Positions 1 through 7,153 of a stretch of DNA of 37,173 nt are shown in pieces; positions within the stretch are counted from its first letter, which is position 1, and every line of letters starts with the position of its first letter. The notes under the pieces are model-generated. The model saw nothing but the letters and a program-made list of their open reading frames with translations. It searched no databases and was not told where the DNA came from. Position numbers and translations under genes: made by a program. Origin of the DNA: Anaerolineales bacterium (GTDB taxonomy: Bacteria; Chloroflexota; Anaerolineae; Anaerolineales; Villigracilaceae); NCBI GenBank assembly GCA_013140605.1, contig JABFSL010000098.1, positions 1 through 37,173 of the forward strand, read 5' to 3'.

Positions 1-534
1 GATTATCTGCGCACTGGCGATGCACGTCCGCTGGGCGGTGTGTTCTATCACAACGCAATGGATGTGGTGGCGATGGCGGCTTTGCTCAGTCACGTTAGCG
101 AATTACTGGCTGACCCATACAGCGGCCGCGTAGAACACGGGCTGGATTTCATCGCGCTTGGAAAATTATATGAAGACCTCGGTCACTGGGATGAGGCCGC
201 CCGTCTGTTCGAGCGTGGACTCGAGCTTGGGGTGACAGAAGCAGATTTCGGCGTGGCAGTGAAGCGTTTGTCCATCCTGCAAAAAAAACGCGGGGATGTG
301 GATCGGGCTCTTCGGCTGTGGGAGGAAGCGGCGAGAAAAGGTCACATTTATGCCCACATTGAGCTGGCAAAATATTATGAACATAAAATGCGTGATGTAA
401 AGACATCGATCAAATGGGCGAAGTCGGCGCGCAGGGAAGTTGAACGCGCCGACCTGCCGGCATACATTCGGAACCATTGGCTGACCGAGATAGATCACCG
501 GCTGACGCGTTTGGCACGCAAAGCAGGTTTATAA
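1..534 (+). CDS. RNase H-like (YprB-type) exonuclease-domain protein with C-terminal TPRs, 3' end only
   Basis: The reading frame is open from base 1, so the gene starts upstream; 177 residues are visible. The first residues (YLRTGDARPLGG, then YHNAMDVV) resemble the last motif of the YprB-type RNase H-like fold of DEDD exonucleases, where the Asp after HN would be the final metal ligand. After about residue 50 the protein becomes helical, with TPR-like repeats (GKLYEDLGHWDEAARLFERG, then RGDVDRALRLWEEAARKG). The family is poorly characterised; a role in nucleic-acid processing is inferred from the fold only. The STAS gene follows after a 31-nt gap. The call is moderately sure because only the end of the nuclease domain is present. 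Confidence 0.7.
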   Translation, partial: DYLRTGDARPLGGVFYHNAMDVVAMAALLSHVSELLADPYSGRVEHGLDFIALGKLYEDLGHWDEAARLFERGLELGVTEADFGVAVKRLSILQKKRGDVDRALRLWEEAARKGHIYAHIELAKYYEHKMRDVKTSIKWAKSARREVERADLPAYIRNHWLTEIDHRLTRLARKAGL

Positions 535-565
535 TTGCCATCAATCTTTTCAGAGGAGCATACAA

Positions 566-979
566 ATGGAACTTACCGTTACACAGGCACAAGGCCGCGT
601 CCCTGTTACGATCATCAGCGTTGCCGGCCATTTGGATGGACAATCGTATCAAAGCCTGATCAAAAAGGCGCGCGAGGTTTTTGAGTCTGGTTCAAAGCAC
701 TTATTGTTGGATCTTGCCGACCTGACTTACATTTCCAGCGCAGGGCTGGTTTCTTTGAACACCATTACTTTAATGATCCGCGGCGAGGCTTTGCCCGACC
801 CTGAACAGGGATGGTCGACGCTCAAGTCCATGGACCGCCCTCACAGCGCGGGCGGAACAAAAATAAACTTGAAATTACTCAACCCGCGCCCTGAGATCAC
901 CAATGTGTTCGAAATGGTCGGGTTTTCAGAGTTCTTTGATGTCTTTACAGACAAACAAACAGCCGTTGACTCATTTTAG
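566..979 (+). CDS. STAS-domain protein (anti-sigma factor antagonist-like)
   Basis: 137 residues with a single STAS domain. A clear Shine-Dalgarno (AGAGGAG) lies 9 nt before the ATG. The core motif LADLTYISSAGLVSL (residues 50-64) matches the phosphorylation loop of SpoIIAA/RsbV proteins. Ser58 aligns with the serine phosphorylated in SpoIIAA, while the usual preceding Asp is Ser here. The stretch between this loop and the C-terminal helix (about residues 70-100) is longer than in minimal SpoIIAA proteins. No anti-sigma kinase or sigma factor is adjacent, so its partner is unknown. By family it would bind a switch kinase and release a sigma factor or another regulator. Confidence 0.85.
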   Translation: MELTVTQAQGRVPVTIISVAGHLDGQSYQSLIKKAREVFESGSKHLLLDLADLTYISSAGLVSLNTITLMIRGEALPDPEQGWSTLKSMDRPHSAGGTKINLKLLNPRPEITNVFEMVGFSEFFDVFTDKQTAVDSF

Positions 980-994
980 TTTACGGGAAACTTT

Positions 995-1023
995 CAGCGA
1001 TGCAGTGATAAACTGCATCGCTG
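995..1023 (+). terminator. Perfect 12-bp stem-loop after the STAS gene
   Basis: CAGCGATGCAGT and ACTGCATCGCTG form a perfect 12-bp stem with a GATAA loop, 15 nt after the STAS stop codon. There is no real T-run behind it, so it may be a weak terminator or an mRNA-stabilising hairpin. Confidence 0.45.
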
Positions 1024-1095
1024 TTGATTCACTCACCCTATACAAATTGGTTGAACATAGCCGTAGGGCAAGTTATTTATTGAGGCAGTGAAAAT

Positions 1096-2373
1096 ATGAA
1101 ACGCAACCTTGGCAACCTGACGATCATTGTGCTTGTTTTTCTTACTGTTATTATCTGGCTGGTGTTTCCTCCCATTAAGGAAGGCGTTGAGAATTATGCG
1201 CGCGCTTATGCGGGCGAGGTGCTTGGTTCGGTGGTGATCGTTCTAATGTCCTGTTCGTTGTTTATTTCCACGCGGCCAAAATGGGCTGAGCCATTCTTCG
1301 GCGGCCTGGACAAGATGTACATCACGCATCGGCGGACATCCACAAGCGCATTTCTATTAATGTTCGTTCATCTGCTGACGGTGCCCATTACCATTGTGAA
1401 CTTACGCCTTGGAAATTATCTGGGGATGATCGCATTTTTGGGAATCGTGGCAATTGTCCTGCCAACACTCGCGCCGCGTATTCCATTTTTAAGCAGGTTG
1501 ACCGGCAACACATACGAAGGCTGGAAGAAACTACATCGTTACATCGGCATCTTTTTCATTATCGGCTTCATTCACTCGTTGACGGTAAAGGCGCTTAGCG
1601 CGTTCATCGCAATCAACTGGGTGCAGATCTTCTTTATTATTGGCACGATCTGCTATCTTTACACCGAGGTCTTCGGACAATACTTCAAGAAATATCTGCC
1701 TTACACGGTGGAAGCCGTGAATCATCCCAATAATGCCACCACCGAAGTGGTCTTGCGCGCAAAGAAAGACACGATCAAAAAACAACGCGCGGGACAATTC
1801 TTATTTGTGCGTTTTTTGGGCAGCAAGGAACTAAACGAATCTCACCCCTTTACCATTTCCAGCGCGCCCCATGAAAACGTACTGCGCATCACCATTAAAG
1901 CCTGTGGAGATTTCACTCGTCATCTTTTCAGTAATTTACATGCCGGCACAGATGCAATGATCGAAGGCGCTTACGGCATGTTCGACTATAAATCTGGCGG
2001 GCGGAAGCAGATCTGGGTCGCTGGTGGAATCGGTGTGACACCATTCCTCTCGTTCATACGGGACCTGGAAACTGGTCTAGCCTACGATGTGGATTTTCAC
2101 TACACTGTTCGCCATCGCGAGGAAGCCATCTTTGTGGATGAGATAAAAGAAGCCGCAAAAAAGAATCCCCGCTTAAAGACCCATATTCGCTTTTCATCCA
2201 CAGACGGTTCATTGACCGTTGAAGATATCGTGAAGAATGTGGGAGAAGACATCCACGAGCATTACGTTTACATGTGCGGACCGCTTCCCATGGTGCAATC
2301 CTTTGAAAAGAAGTTTCTGGATGCGGGTGTCCCGTCTGGTAATATTCACTATGAGGAATTTAATTTCAGGTAA
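1096..2373 (+). CDS. Ferric reductase-like transmembrane oxidoreductase (heme b, FAD, NAD(P)H)
   Basis: 425 residues. The N-terminal half has about six membrane helices carrying two His pairs, H78/H92 and H147/H160, spaced as in ferric-reductase/NADPH-oxidase heme-b domains. The cytoplasmic half is an FNR-type module: FAD-binding HPFTISS (250-256), NAD(P)H-binding AGGIGVTPF (309-317), and CGP (394-396) near the C-terminus, ending in the aromatic-rich tail HYEEFNF. By family it moves electrons from NAD(P)H through FAD and heme across the membrane to an unknown acceptor (Fe(III), O2 or another). A rhodanese and a small CxxC membrane protein follow on the same strand, which suggests a membrane redox unit. 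No good Shine-Dalgarno is visible; the ATG at 1096 follows GCAGTGAAAAT. Confidence 0.9.
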   Translation: MKRNLGNLTIIVLVFLTVIIWLVFPPIKEGVENYARAYAGEVLGSVVIVLMSCSLFISTRPKWAEPFFGGLDKMYITHRRTSTSAFLLMFVHLLTVPITIVNLRLGNYLGMIAFLGIVAIVLPTLAPRIPFLSRLTGNTYEGWKKLHRYIGIFFIIGFIHSLTVKALSAFIAINWVQIFFIIGTICYLYTEVFGQYFKKYLPYTVEAVNHPNNATTEVVLRAKKDTIKKQRAGQFLFVRFLGSKELNESHPFTISSAPHENVLRITIKACGDFTRHLFSNLHAGTDAMIEGAYGMFDYKSGGRKQIWVAGGIGVTPFLSFIRDLETGLAYDVDFHYTVRHREEAIFVDEIKEAAKKNPRLKTHIRFSSTDGSLTVEDIVKNVGEDIHEHYVYMCGPLPMVQSFEKKFLDAGVPSGNIHYEEFNFR

Positions 2374-2470
2374 TATTATTAACCAGCCATTCATATTTGG
2401 AGATCAGTGTAAGACCGTATTACAGACACACGTCTGAAAACGCAAGAAGAATCAAATATTTGGAGGAAAC

Positions 2471-2938
2471 ATGCCTCGAAGAAAAAGTAAAAGTATCAAT
2501 ACCCGCAGCGGATTATCCGCTTTAGTACGCCGCCCATCCATGCAATTGGCAATGCTGGCTTTTGTAGCATTCATCATCTATTTGATCGCGCTGGCCGGCG
2601 GGGGCAGCAGCGACAGCGGACTGGCACGCGATATCAGCGTGGACGAAGCTTATCAGATGTATCAGGGTGATGCCTTCGTTTTGGATGTCCGAACCCAGGA
2701 GGAATGGGACGAGTATCACGCGCCCAATGCCACGCTCATTCCATTGGACCAATTGCAGGCGCGAATCAGCGAAGTGCCAAAAGACAGGGAAATTTTGGTT
2801 GTCTGTCGGTCCGGGAATCGCAGTCAGCAGGGAAGGGATATTCTACTGGCGGCAGGCTACAACGCCACCAGCATGACCGGCGGATTAAAGGAATGGTTCG
2901 CCAAAGGTTATCCCATCGAAGGCGCGCCAGCGCAATAA
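2471..2938 (+). CDS. Membrane-anchored rhodanese-like protein
   Basis: 155 residues. A basic N-terminus is followed by one membrane helix (about residues 26-43), then a rhodanese domain (about 55-150) with the loop CRSGNRS holding the catalytic Cys. The order basic tail then helix predicts that the domain lies outside the cytoplasmic membrane. Rhodaneses carry persulfide sulfur; some membrane forms act in thiol redox chemistry. A strong Shine-Dalgarno (TTGGAGGAAAC) sits before the ATG. It is followed after 16 nt by the 58-residue gene, which has its own Shine-Dalgarno, so the two are probably cotranscribed. The substrate is unknown. Confidence 0.9.
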   Translation: MPRRKSKSINTRSGLSALVRRPSMQLAMLAFVAFIIYLIALAGGGSSDSGLARDISVDEAYQMYQGDAFVLDVRTQEEWDEYHAPNATLIPLDQLQARISEVPKDREILVVCRSGNRSQQGRDILLAAGYNATSMTGGLKEWFAKGYPIEGAPAQ

Positions 2939-2954
2939 AAAGAGGAGATCCATT

Positions 2955-3131
2955 ATGTGTGTCATCTGTGCAAGCATTCCCGCAGCCGCAGCCGTGGGGG
3001 CAAAAATGAATGCCAGCCAACTAAGCCAGCCTGAAGAAAAGCGAAAACCGATCGGTAGGATCACAGGCGTGGTTATCGGTTCATTGATGATCGCATCTGT
3101 GATCTATCACACGCTGCGCTGGCAGGATTAA
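2955..3131 (+). CDS. Small membrane protein with N-terminal CxxC (58 aa)
   Basis: A 58-codon frame begins at an ATG preceded by AGAGGAG, 16 nt after the rhodanese stop codon. The protein begins MCVICASIPAAAAVGAK, so a CxxC pair (C2, C5) sits at the extreme N-terminus before a short Ala-rich stretch. A charged linker follows, then a single membrane helix (about residues 33-51) and the tail YHTLRWQD. I do not recognise a named family. The strong ribosome-binding site, the tight spacing and the following terminator make it a convincing gene. The CxxC could bind metal or heme or form a disulfide; a redox or sulfur link to the neighbouring rhodanese and ferric-reductase-like protein is inferred from context only. 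Confidence 0.75.
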   Translation: MCVICASIPAAAAVGAKMNASQLSQPEEKRKPIGRITGVVIGSLMIASVIYHTLRWQD

Positions 3132-3152
3132 CATCCAACAAAAGCAAACATG

Positions 3153-3190
3153 ACTCACCCCGAAATTAATGTTTCGTGGGTGAGTTTGTA
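3153..3190 (+). terminator. Terminator after the redox gene cluster
   Basis: ACTCACCCCGAAA pairs with TTTCGTGGGTGAGT (one bulged base) and is followed by TTGTATT. It lies 21 nt after the 58-residue gene. Confidence 0.7.
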
Positions 3191-3203
3191 TTAAGAACAA
3201 ACT

Positions 3204-3279
3204 GGACGCAGATCGCGACGCGCGCAGAAAAACGCTGATCTTTTTCTTTATCTGCGCAAATCAGCGTTCATCTGCGTCC
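3204..3279. repeat. Palindromic intergenic element with CGCAGAT ends
   Basis: Outer arms GGACGCAGAT (3204-3213) and ATCTGCGTCC (3270-3279) are perfect complements. Inner arms AACGCTGAT (3231-3239) and ATCAGCGTT (3260-3268) also pair. A third pair, GCGCAGA/TCTGCGC, overlaps these, so alternative folds are possible. No ORF is present. It looks like a REP-type dispersed element rather than a terminator, since the real terminator is just upstream. Confidence 0.6.
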
Positions 3280-3369
3280 CAAATTAAATTCGGGGGTAAT
3301 TATGCTTTCTCTCAATCAGGTGAGGGTCGCATACAACTTGACTCTTCACTTTTTCCGCCTTACACTTAT

Positions 3370-3384
3370 TGAAAATGATTTTCA
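3370..3384 (+). promoter_or_regulatory. Fur/Zur box, 7-1-7 inverted repeat
   Basis: TGAAAATGATTTTCA is a perfect 7-1-7 palindrome close to the classic Fur-family box. It lies 19-33 nt before the start of a Fur-family gene that heads a metal-uptake locus, so autoregulation and metal control of the locus are likely. Confidence 0.75.
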
Positions 3385-3402
3385 TTAACGAAAAGAGCAT
3401 TT

Positions 3403-3825
3403 ATGTCCACTGAACTGTGGTTGGCACAATTACATGAGAATGGGTATCGCCTCACCGACGCGCGCCGCGCCGTAGTGGAGATTGTCGAAAGATCCGCGCG
3501 CGCGCTCACGCCTGTTGAAGTCTATGATATGGCGCGCAGGAAATATCGCGCCCTCGGCCTTGTCACGGTCTATCGAACGCTGGAAAAACTTGAAGAACTT
3601 CATCTCATTCAACGTGTGCATCAGCCGATGGGATGCCAGGCATTTATTTCGGCGGGCGAAGGTCATCAGCATTTACTGCTCTGTCAAAACTGTGGGCAGG
3701 TGGCATTCTTCGAAGGCGACGATCTGGATGTGCTGACAAAGTCCATTGCCAAAAAGACAGGTTATCAGATCAGCGAGCACTGGCTGCAACTATTCGGTCT
3801 GTGCGTAAACTGCCGCACCAACTAA
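3403..3825 (+). CDS. Fur-family metal regulator, probably Zur
   Basis: 140 residues, the normal length for Fur proteins. An N-terminal winged helix (about 1-80; LVTVYRTLEKLEEL is the recognition region) is followed by the dimerisation domain. Two CxxC pairs, C94/C97 and C134/C137, would hold the structural zinc, and GHQH (87-90) is the usual regulatory-metal segment. A Fur-box palindrome lies just upstream and a zinc-type ABC transporter downstream. Together these favour a zinc uptake regulator (Zur), but manganese or iron sensing cannot be excluded from sequence alone. The Shine-Dalgarno is weak (AAAGAG). The substrate-binding protein gene follows after 45 nt. Confidence 0.88.
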   Translation: MSTELWLAQLHENGYRLTDARRAVVEIVERSARALTPVEVYDMARRKYRALGLVTVYRTLEKLEELHLIQRVHQPMGCQAFISAGEGHQHLLLCQNCGQVAFFEGDDLDVLTKSIAKKTGYQISEHWLQLFGLCVNCRTN

Positions 3826-3870
3826 CTCAAATCCCTCGCAAATAGCGGGGGATTAAAAAAGGGATCATAA

Positions 3871-4767
3871 ATGAAAAAGATTATCAATTCCATTATTGTA
3901 TTTTCAACTCTCGCGGCTCTCTTCTTAACGGGTTGCGGATCAGCCCCGAAAAGCAGTGACGGCCGTTTGAAAGCGCTCACCTCCACCACCTTTCTGGCAG
4001 ACATCACTCGGAACATTGCAGGCGACCGTATCAGCGTGGACTCTCTGCTGCCTGTTGGCGCAGACCCGCACGCCTATCAAGCCGCGCCGTCTGATGTGGC
4101 GAAGATCGCAGAAAGTAATTTGCTGATCTTGAATGGTTTGGAATATGAGCATTTCATTGAGCCTTTGCTTGAAAATGCCGGGGGTGAGAAACTGATGATC
4201 GAGGCCACAGCAGGCCTAAGTCCAAGAGAAGATGCGGGGAGTATCGATCCGCATATGTGGCTTGATCCAAATCTGGTTGTGACCTATGTCGAAAATATCC
4301 GCGATGGTTTAATTCAAATTGACGCGGGTGGCGCGGAAATATACACAGCCAATGCGGATGCATACATCGCGCAGTTGAAAGAACTCGATCAGTGGATCGT
4401 GGAGCAGGTGAATACAATTCCTGTCGAGCGCCGTTTGCTGGTGACCAATCACGAGGCGGTTGGATATTTTGCGGAGCGTTATGGTTTTGAGGTTGTTGGC
4501 GCGGTTATTCCCAGTATGAGCACGGATGCGGGAACTTCGGCGAAAGGATTGGCTGCGCTGATCGAACAGGTTAAGGCGGCAGGCGCGCCTGCCATTTTTC
4601 TCGGTGAAGTCGAAAACCCTGACCTCGCCAACCAGATTGCATCGGAGACAAATGTAAAAGTTGTGGATAATTTGTATCTTGAGTCGCTGACCGATGGCGC
4701 GCCCGCCGCGACATACATTGATATGATGAAGCATAATGTTATTCAAATCGTGAAAGCTTTGAAGTAA
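3871..4767 (+). CDS. Zinc/manganese ABC transporter substrate-binding lipoprotein (ZnuA/TroA-like)
   Basis: 298 residues with a lipoprotein signal (lipobox LTGC, C22). It belongs to the cluster A-I solute-binding family. Predicted metal ligands are H67 (GADPHAY), H128 (DPHMW) and H194 (TNHEAVGYF). A His at the third position is typical of zinc-type TroA/ZnuA proteins, where manganese-type PsaA/MntC has Glu. The usual His/Asp-rich zinc loop of some ZnuA proteins is absent. It would capture the metal outside the membrane and pass it to the permease at 6302. The ATG follows AAGGGATCATAA. The operon is interrupted behind it by a four-helix-bundle cassette. Confidence 0.92.
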   Translation: MKKIINSIIVFSTLAALFLTGCGSAPKSSDGRLKALTSTTFLADITRNIAGDRISVDSLLPVGADPHAYQAAPSDVAKIAESNLLILNGLEYEHFIEPLLENAGGEKLMIEATAGLSPREDAGSIDPHMWLDPNLVVTYVENIRDGLIQIDAGGAEIYTANADAYIAQLKELDQWIVEQVNTIPVERRLLVTNHEAVGYFAERYGFEVVGAVIPSMSTDAGTSAKGLAALIEQVKAAGAPAIFLGEVENPDLANQIASETNVKVVDNLYLESLTDGAPAATYIDMMKHNVIQIVKALK

Positions 4768-5217
4768 GATTAACATCGATTTACGATTTACGATTGATGA
4801 TTTACGATTGCCTCTACAGATTGCTCTAATTGATGAGTTGTAAAAGGAGAATAACATGGATGAAAAAGCCTTTAAAGCTAGAACGAAAAAATTGGCTGTT
4901 GCGATCATCAAGCAAGTTGACAAACTTCCGCGGTCTCTTGCGACGGATGTAATCGCAAAGCAGCTTATACGGTCAGGCACATCCATCGGAGCGAACTATC
5001 GTGCGGCGTGCCGCGCTAAATCAACTCCTGATATGATCAATAAATTGAAAATCGTTGAAGAGGAGAGTGATGAAACAGAATACTGGCTCGAACTTCTAAC
5101 AGAAGCAGGGCTGACTCCTCGAGATCAAGTCGCGGATATTTACAAAGAAACGGACGAAATCCTCTCCATGACCATTGCCTCCATTAAGACCCTCCGCGCT
5201 CATAAATCGTAAATCAA
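4768..5217 (+). mobile_element. Four-helix-bundle gene cassette with inverted-repeat ends (intact copy)
   Basis: The segment between the substrate-binding protein stop codon and the ATPase start codon is bounded by GATTTACGATTTA (4778-4790) and its exact complement TAAATCGTAAATC (5203-5215). Additional GATTTACGATT words follow on the left side (to 4810). The right repeat contains the stop codon of the enclosed gene and ends 2 nt before the ATPase ATG. A related cassette occurs in the next intergenic position of the same operon. That it is mobile is inference: no transposase is encoded and no target-site duplication is evident. Confidence 0.55.
4856..5212 (+). CDS. Four-helix-bundle protein (S23/23S rRNA IVS-protein family)
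   Basis: 118 residues, matching the S23/IVS four-helix-bundle family: RSLATDVIAKQLIRSGTSIG near residues 26-45, followed by ANYRAACRA, is the family hallmark. EYWLELLTEAGL opens the last part. Relatives are encoded inside intervening sequences of 23S rRNA and include the Avd accessory protein of diversity-generating retroelements. The molecular role of stand-alone members is not established. A Shine-Dalgarno (AAAGGAG) precedes the ATG. The gene is a foreign body in a metal transporter operon, between binding protein and ATPase, and its stop codon lies inside a terminal inverted repeat. No reverse transcriptase is nearby, so a retroelement role is unlikely. Confidence 0.9.
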   Translation: MDEKAFKARTKKLAVAIIKQVDKLPRSLATDVIAKQLIRSGTSIGANYRAACRAKSTPDMINKLKIVEEESDETEYWLELLTEAGLTPRDQVADIYKETDEILSMTIASIKTLRAHKS

Positions 5218-6012
5218 ATGACTCACACACCTCACCGTCTTGAAGTTGAAAACGCCAGCATTGGTTATGGCGAAAAAATAATCATGCGCGACTTGAGTTT
5301 TCAAGTGCCGCATGGCGCGCGCGTGGCCGTGGTCGGACCGAACGGAGCGGGCAAATCCACGTTGTTCAAAGCGCTGGTTGGAATTTTGCCGCTGAAAAGC
5401 GGACAGATCATCATCCACGGTGAATCACTTGGTACACATAAAGATTGTGTGGCCTATGTGCCTCAGCGCGAAGATGTGGATTGGCGATTCCCCGTCACGG
5501 TCAGTGATGTAGTGATGATGGGGCGCTTCGGTCAAATGGGATGGTGGAGTCAACCATCAAAAACGGATAAGCAGATCGTTCGCAAAAGTATTGAGCAAAT
5601 GGGAATTACCGATCTGGCAGACCTGTCCATTGGTCAGCTTTCTGGCGGACAACAGCAGCGTGCTTTCCTAGCCCGTGCGCTGGCACAGGAGCCGCACATC
5701 TTATTAATGGATGAACCCTTTACCGGCGTGGATGCGACCACACAGGAAGTGACGTTCGGCTTGCTTGATCACCTTCGTGAGAAGATGGTCACAGCCATTA
5801 TTTCAACGCACGATCTCAATCTGGCCGCATCACGCTTTGATCTTGTGCTCTTGATCAACCACCGTCTCATTGCATATGGTACACCGCAACAAGTTTTTAC
5901 CAGGGAAAATTTGGCATCTGCGTTTGGTAATTCATTACTCGTCATGGAAAATGGGATGATGCTGGTGGATGAGTGCTGCCCACCGGAAGAGCAATTTACG
6001 ATTAACGATTGA
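5218..6012 (+). CDS. Zinc/manganese ABC transporter ATP-binding protein
   Basis: 264 residues with a complete ABC signature: Walker A GPNGAGKST (40-48), Q-loop VPQRE (81-85), LSGGQQQR (141-148), Walker B ILLMDEP (161-167) and switch His198 (STHD). It powers import of the metal delivered by the lipoprotein at 3871. There is no Shine-Dalgarno; the ATG lies 5 nt after the stop codon of the four-helix-bundle gene, so translational coupling is likely. The last residues before the stop (FTIND) are encoded by GATTTACGATT-like repeat sequence, so the second cassette seems to have replaced the native 3' end of the gene. Confidence 0.93.
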   Translation: MTHTPHRLEVENASIGYGEKIIMRDLSFQVPHGARVAVVGPNGAGKSTLFKALVGILPLKSGQIIIHGESLGTHKDCVAYVPQREDVDWRFPVTVSDVVMMGRFGQMGWWSQPSKTDKQIVRKSIEQMGITDLADLSIGQLSGGQQQRAFLARALAQEPHILLMDEPFTGVDATTQEVTFGLLDHLREKMVTAIISTHDLNLAASRFDLVLLINHRLIAYGTPQQVFTRENLASAFGNSLLVMENGMMLVDECCPPEEQFTIND

Positions 6013-6301
6013 TGGACAATTCACGATTTACGATTGGGGATTGGGGATTTGCGATTGTTTGATGATCGTGGTTGCTTGTAAAGATTATCTCGACTGATGA
6101 GTTATAAAAGGAAAATGGCATGGATGAAAAAAACTTCAAGGCAATAACAAAAAAACTGGCTGAGGCAGGGTTGGTTTCCAAAAATCAAATCGCAGATATT
6201 TACAAAGAGACTGACGAAATCCTATCCATGATCATCGCCCCGATCAAAACCCTGCGTGCCCGTCCACAATCCAAAATCGTAAATCCAAAATCGTAAATCC
6301 C
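5992..6301 (+). mobile_element. Second four-helix-bundle cassette, internally deleted
   Basis: The left edge (TTTACGATTAACGATTGATGG, then CACGATTTACGATTG and GGGGATTTGCGATTG) overlaps the end of the ATPase gene. The right edge has two copies of AAATCGTAAATCC and ends next to the permease ATG. The leader GATGAGTTATAAAAGG and the start of the ORF match the first cassette (GATGAGTTGTAAAAGG). The interior lacks most of the gene. Confidence 0.5.
6120..6296 (+). pseudogene. In-frame deleted four-helix-bundle gene (58 codons)
   Basis: The ORF starts MDEKNFKAITKKLAEAGLVS and continues KNQIADIYKETDEILSM. Its first 14 residues align with residues 1-14 of the intact protein at 4856 and the rest aligns with residues 83 onward. 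About 68 codons, including the RSGTSIG hallmark, are therefore missing without loss of frame. The last residues (SKIVNPKS) are read from the right terminal repeat. The product could not form the four-helix bundle. It may persist because its reading frame lets ribosomes reach the permease gene 5 nt downstream, which has no Shine-Dalgarno; that is inference. Confidence 0.75.
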
Positions 6302-7120
6302 ATGAATTTTCTTCTCGAGCCTCTCACTTATCAATTCATGCAGCGCGGACTTTTCGCCTCAGTCATTGTCGGCGTGCTGTGCGCCGTGATGGGAACTTAT
6401 GTTGTTCTGCGCGGCATGGCTTTTCTGGGTGACGCCATGGCGCACGCGATCCTGCCGGGGGTGGCGATCGCTTATTTATTACAGGGCAATCTGCTCGTCG
6501 GCGCGGGAGTGGCAGCGGTCATCGTCGCCCTGAGCATTGGACTATTCTCACGCGAAGGCGTGGTCAAGGAAGATACTGCCATCGGAATTTTATTTGCGGC
6601 GGCGCTCTCACTGGGCGTAGCGTTGATCAGCTCCATGCAAACCTATGCTGTTGACTTATCCCATATTTTGTTCGGTAATGTATTGGGGGTCAACAGTTCT
6701 GACCTTTGGATGATCGCAATCCTTAGTTTTATGATCCTGCTAACGGTTGGATTATTCTTCAAACAATTCCTGGTCATCTCTTTTGACCCCGTTCTTGCTG
6801 CGACCTTGCGCCTGCCGGCTGAACTGTTACGGAATCTGATGCTGGTGCTTTTGGCGTTGACCGTTGTGGTCTCCCTACAAACGGTGGGCGTCAGCCTCGC
6901 CGCCGCCATGTTGGTGACTCCCGCCGCAACAGCCTATTTACTAACACGAAGATTATTGCCCATGATGCTGGTATCTGCATTGATCGGCGCGTTATCATCA
7001 GTCATCGGTTTATATTTGAGTTATTACCTGAACATTGTTTCAGGCTCCACCATAGTACTAACGGCCACCGCGTTTTTCCTGTTCGCCTTCTTATGGAAGA
7101 GAATAAAATCCAAGCAATAA
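6302..7120 (+). CDS. Zinc/manganese ABC transporter permease (ABC-3 family, ZnuB-like)
   Basis: 272 residues, almost wholly hydrophobic, with about eight membrane helices. The N-terminal part with VVLRGMAFLGDAMAHAILPG is the conserved segment of the ABC-3 family (ZnuB, MntB, TroC), and VVSLQTVGVSLAAAMLVTPA carries the cytoplasmic EAA-like coupling region. It forms the membrane channel for the ATPase at 5218 and the binding protein at 3871. The start ATG comes directly after the right repeat of the deleted four-helix cassette and has no Shine-Dalgarno. The transporter appears complete: binding protein, ATPase and permease. Confidence 0.93.
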   Translation: MNFLLEPLTYQFMQRGLFASVIVGVLCAVMGTYVVLRGMAFLGDAMAHAILPGVAIAYLLQGNLLVGAGVAAVIVALSIGLFSREGVVKEDTAIGILFAAALSLGVALISSMQTYAVDLSHILFGNVLGVNSSDLWMIAILSFMILLTVGLFFKQFLVISFDPVLAATLRLPAELLRNLMLVLLALTVVVSLQTVGVSLAAAMLVTPAATAYLLTRRLLPMMLVSALIGALSSVIGLYLSYYLNIVSGSTIVLTATAFFLFAFLWKRIKSKQ

Positions 7121-7140
7121 TTAATTTATGCAACAAGCGG

Positions 7141-7146
7141 TAGAAT
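7141..7146 (+). promoter_or_regulatory. -10-like box for a possible leaderless start
   Basis: TAGAAT ends 7 nt before the ATG at 7154; no Shine-Dalgarno and no good -35 are visible. The spacing would put transcription initiation at or next to the start codon. Confidence 0.4.
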
Positions 7147-7153
7147 ACAGCCC

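Noticed and set aside
4856-5212. Avd protein of a diversity-generating retroelement
   Set aside because: Same fold family, but no reverse transcriptase, template repeat or variable repeat is present nearby.
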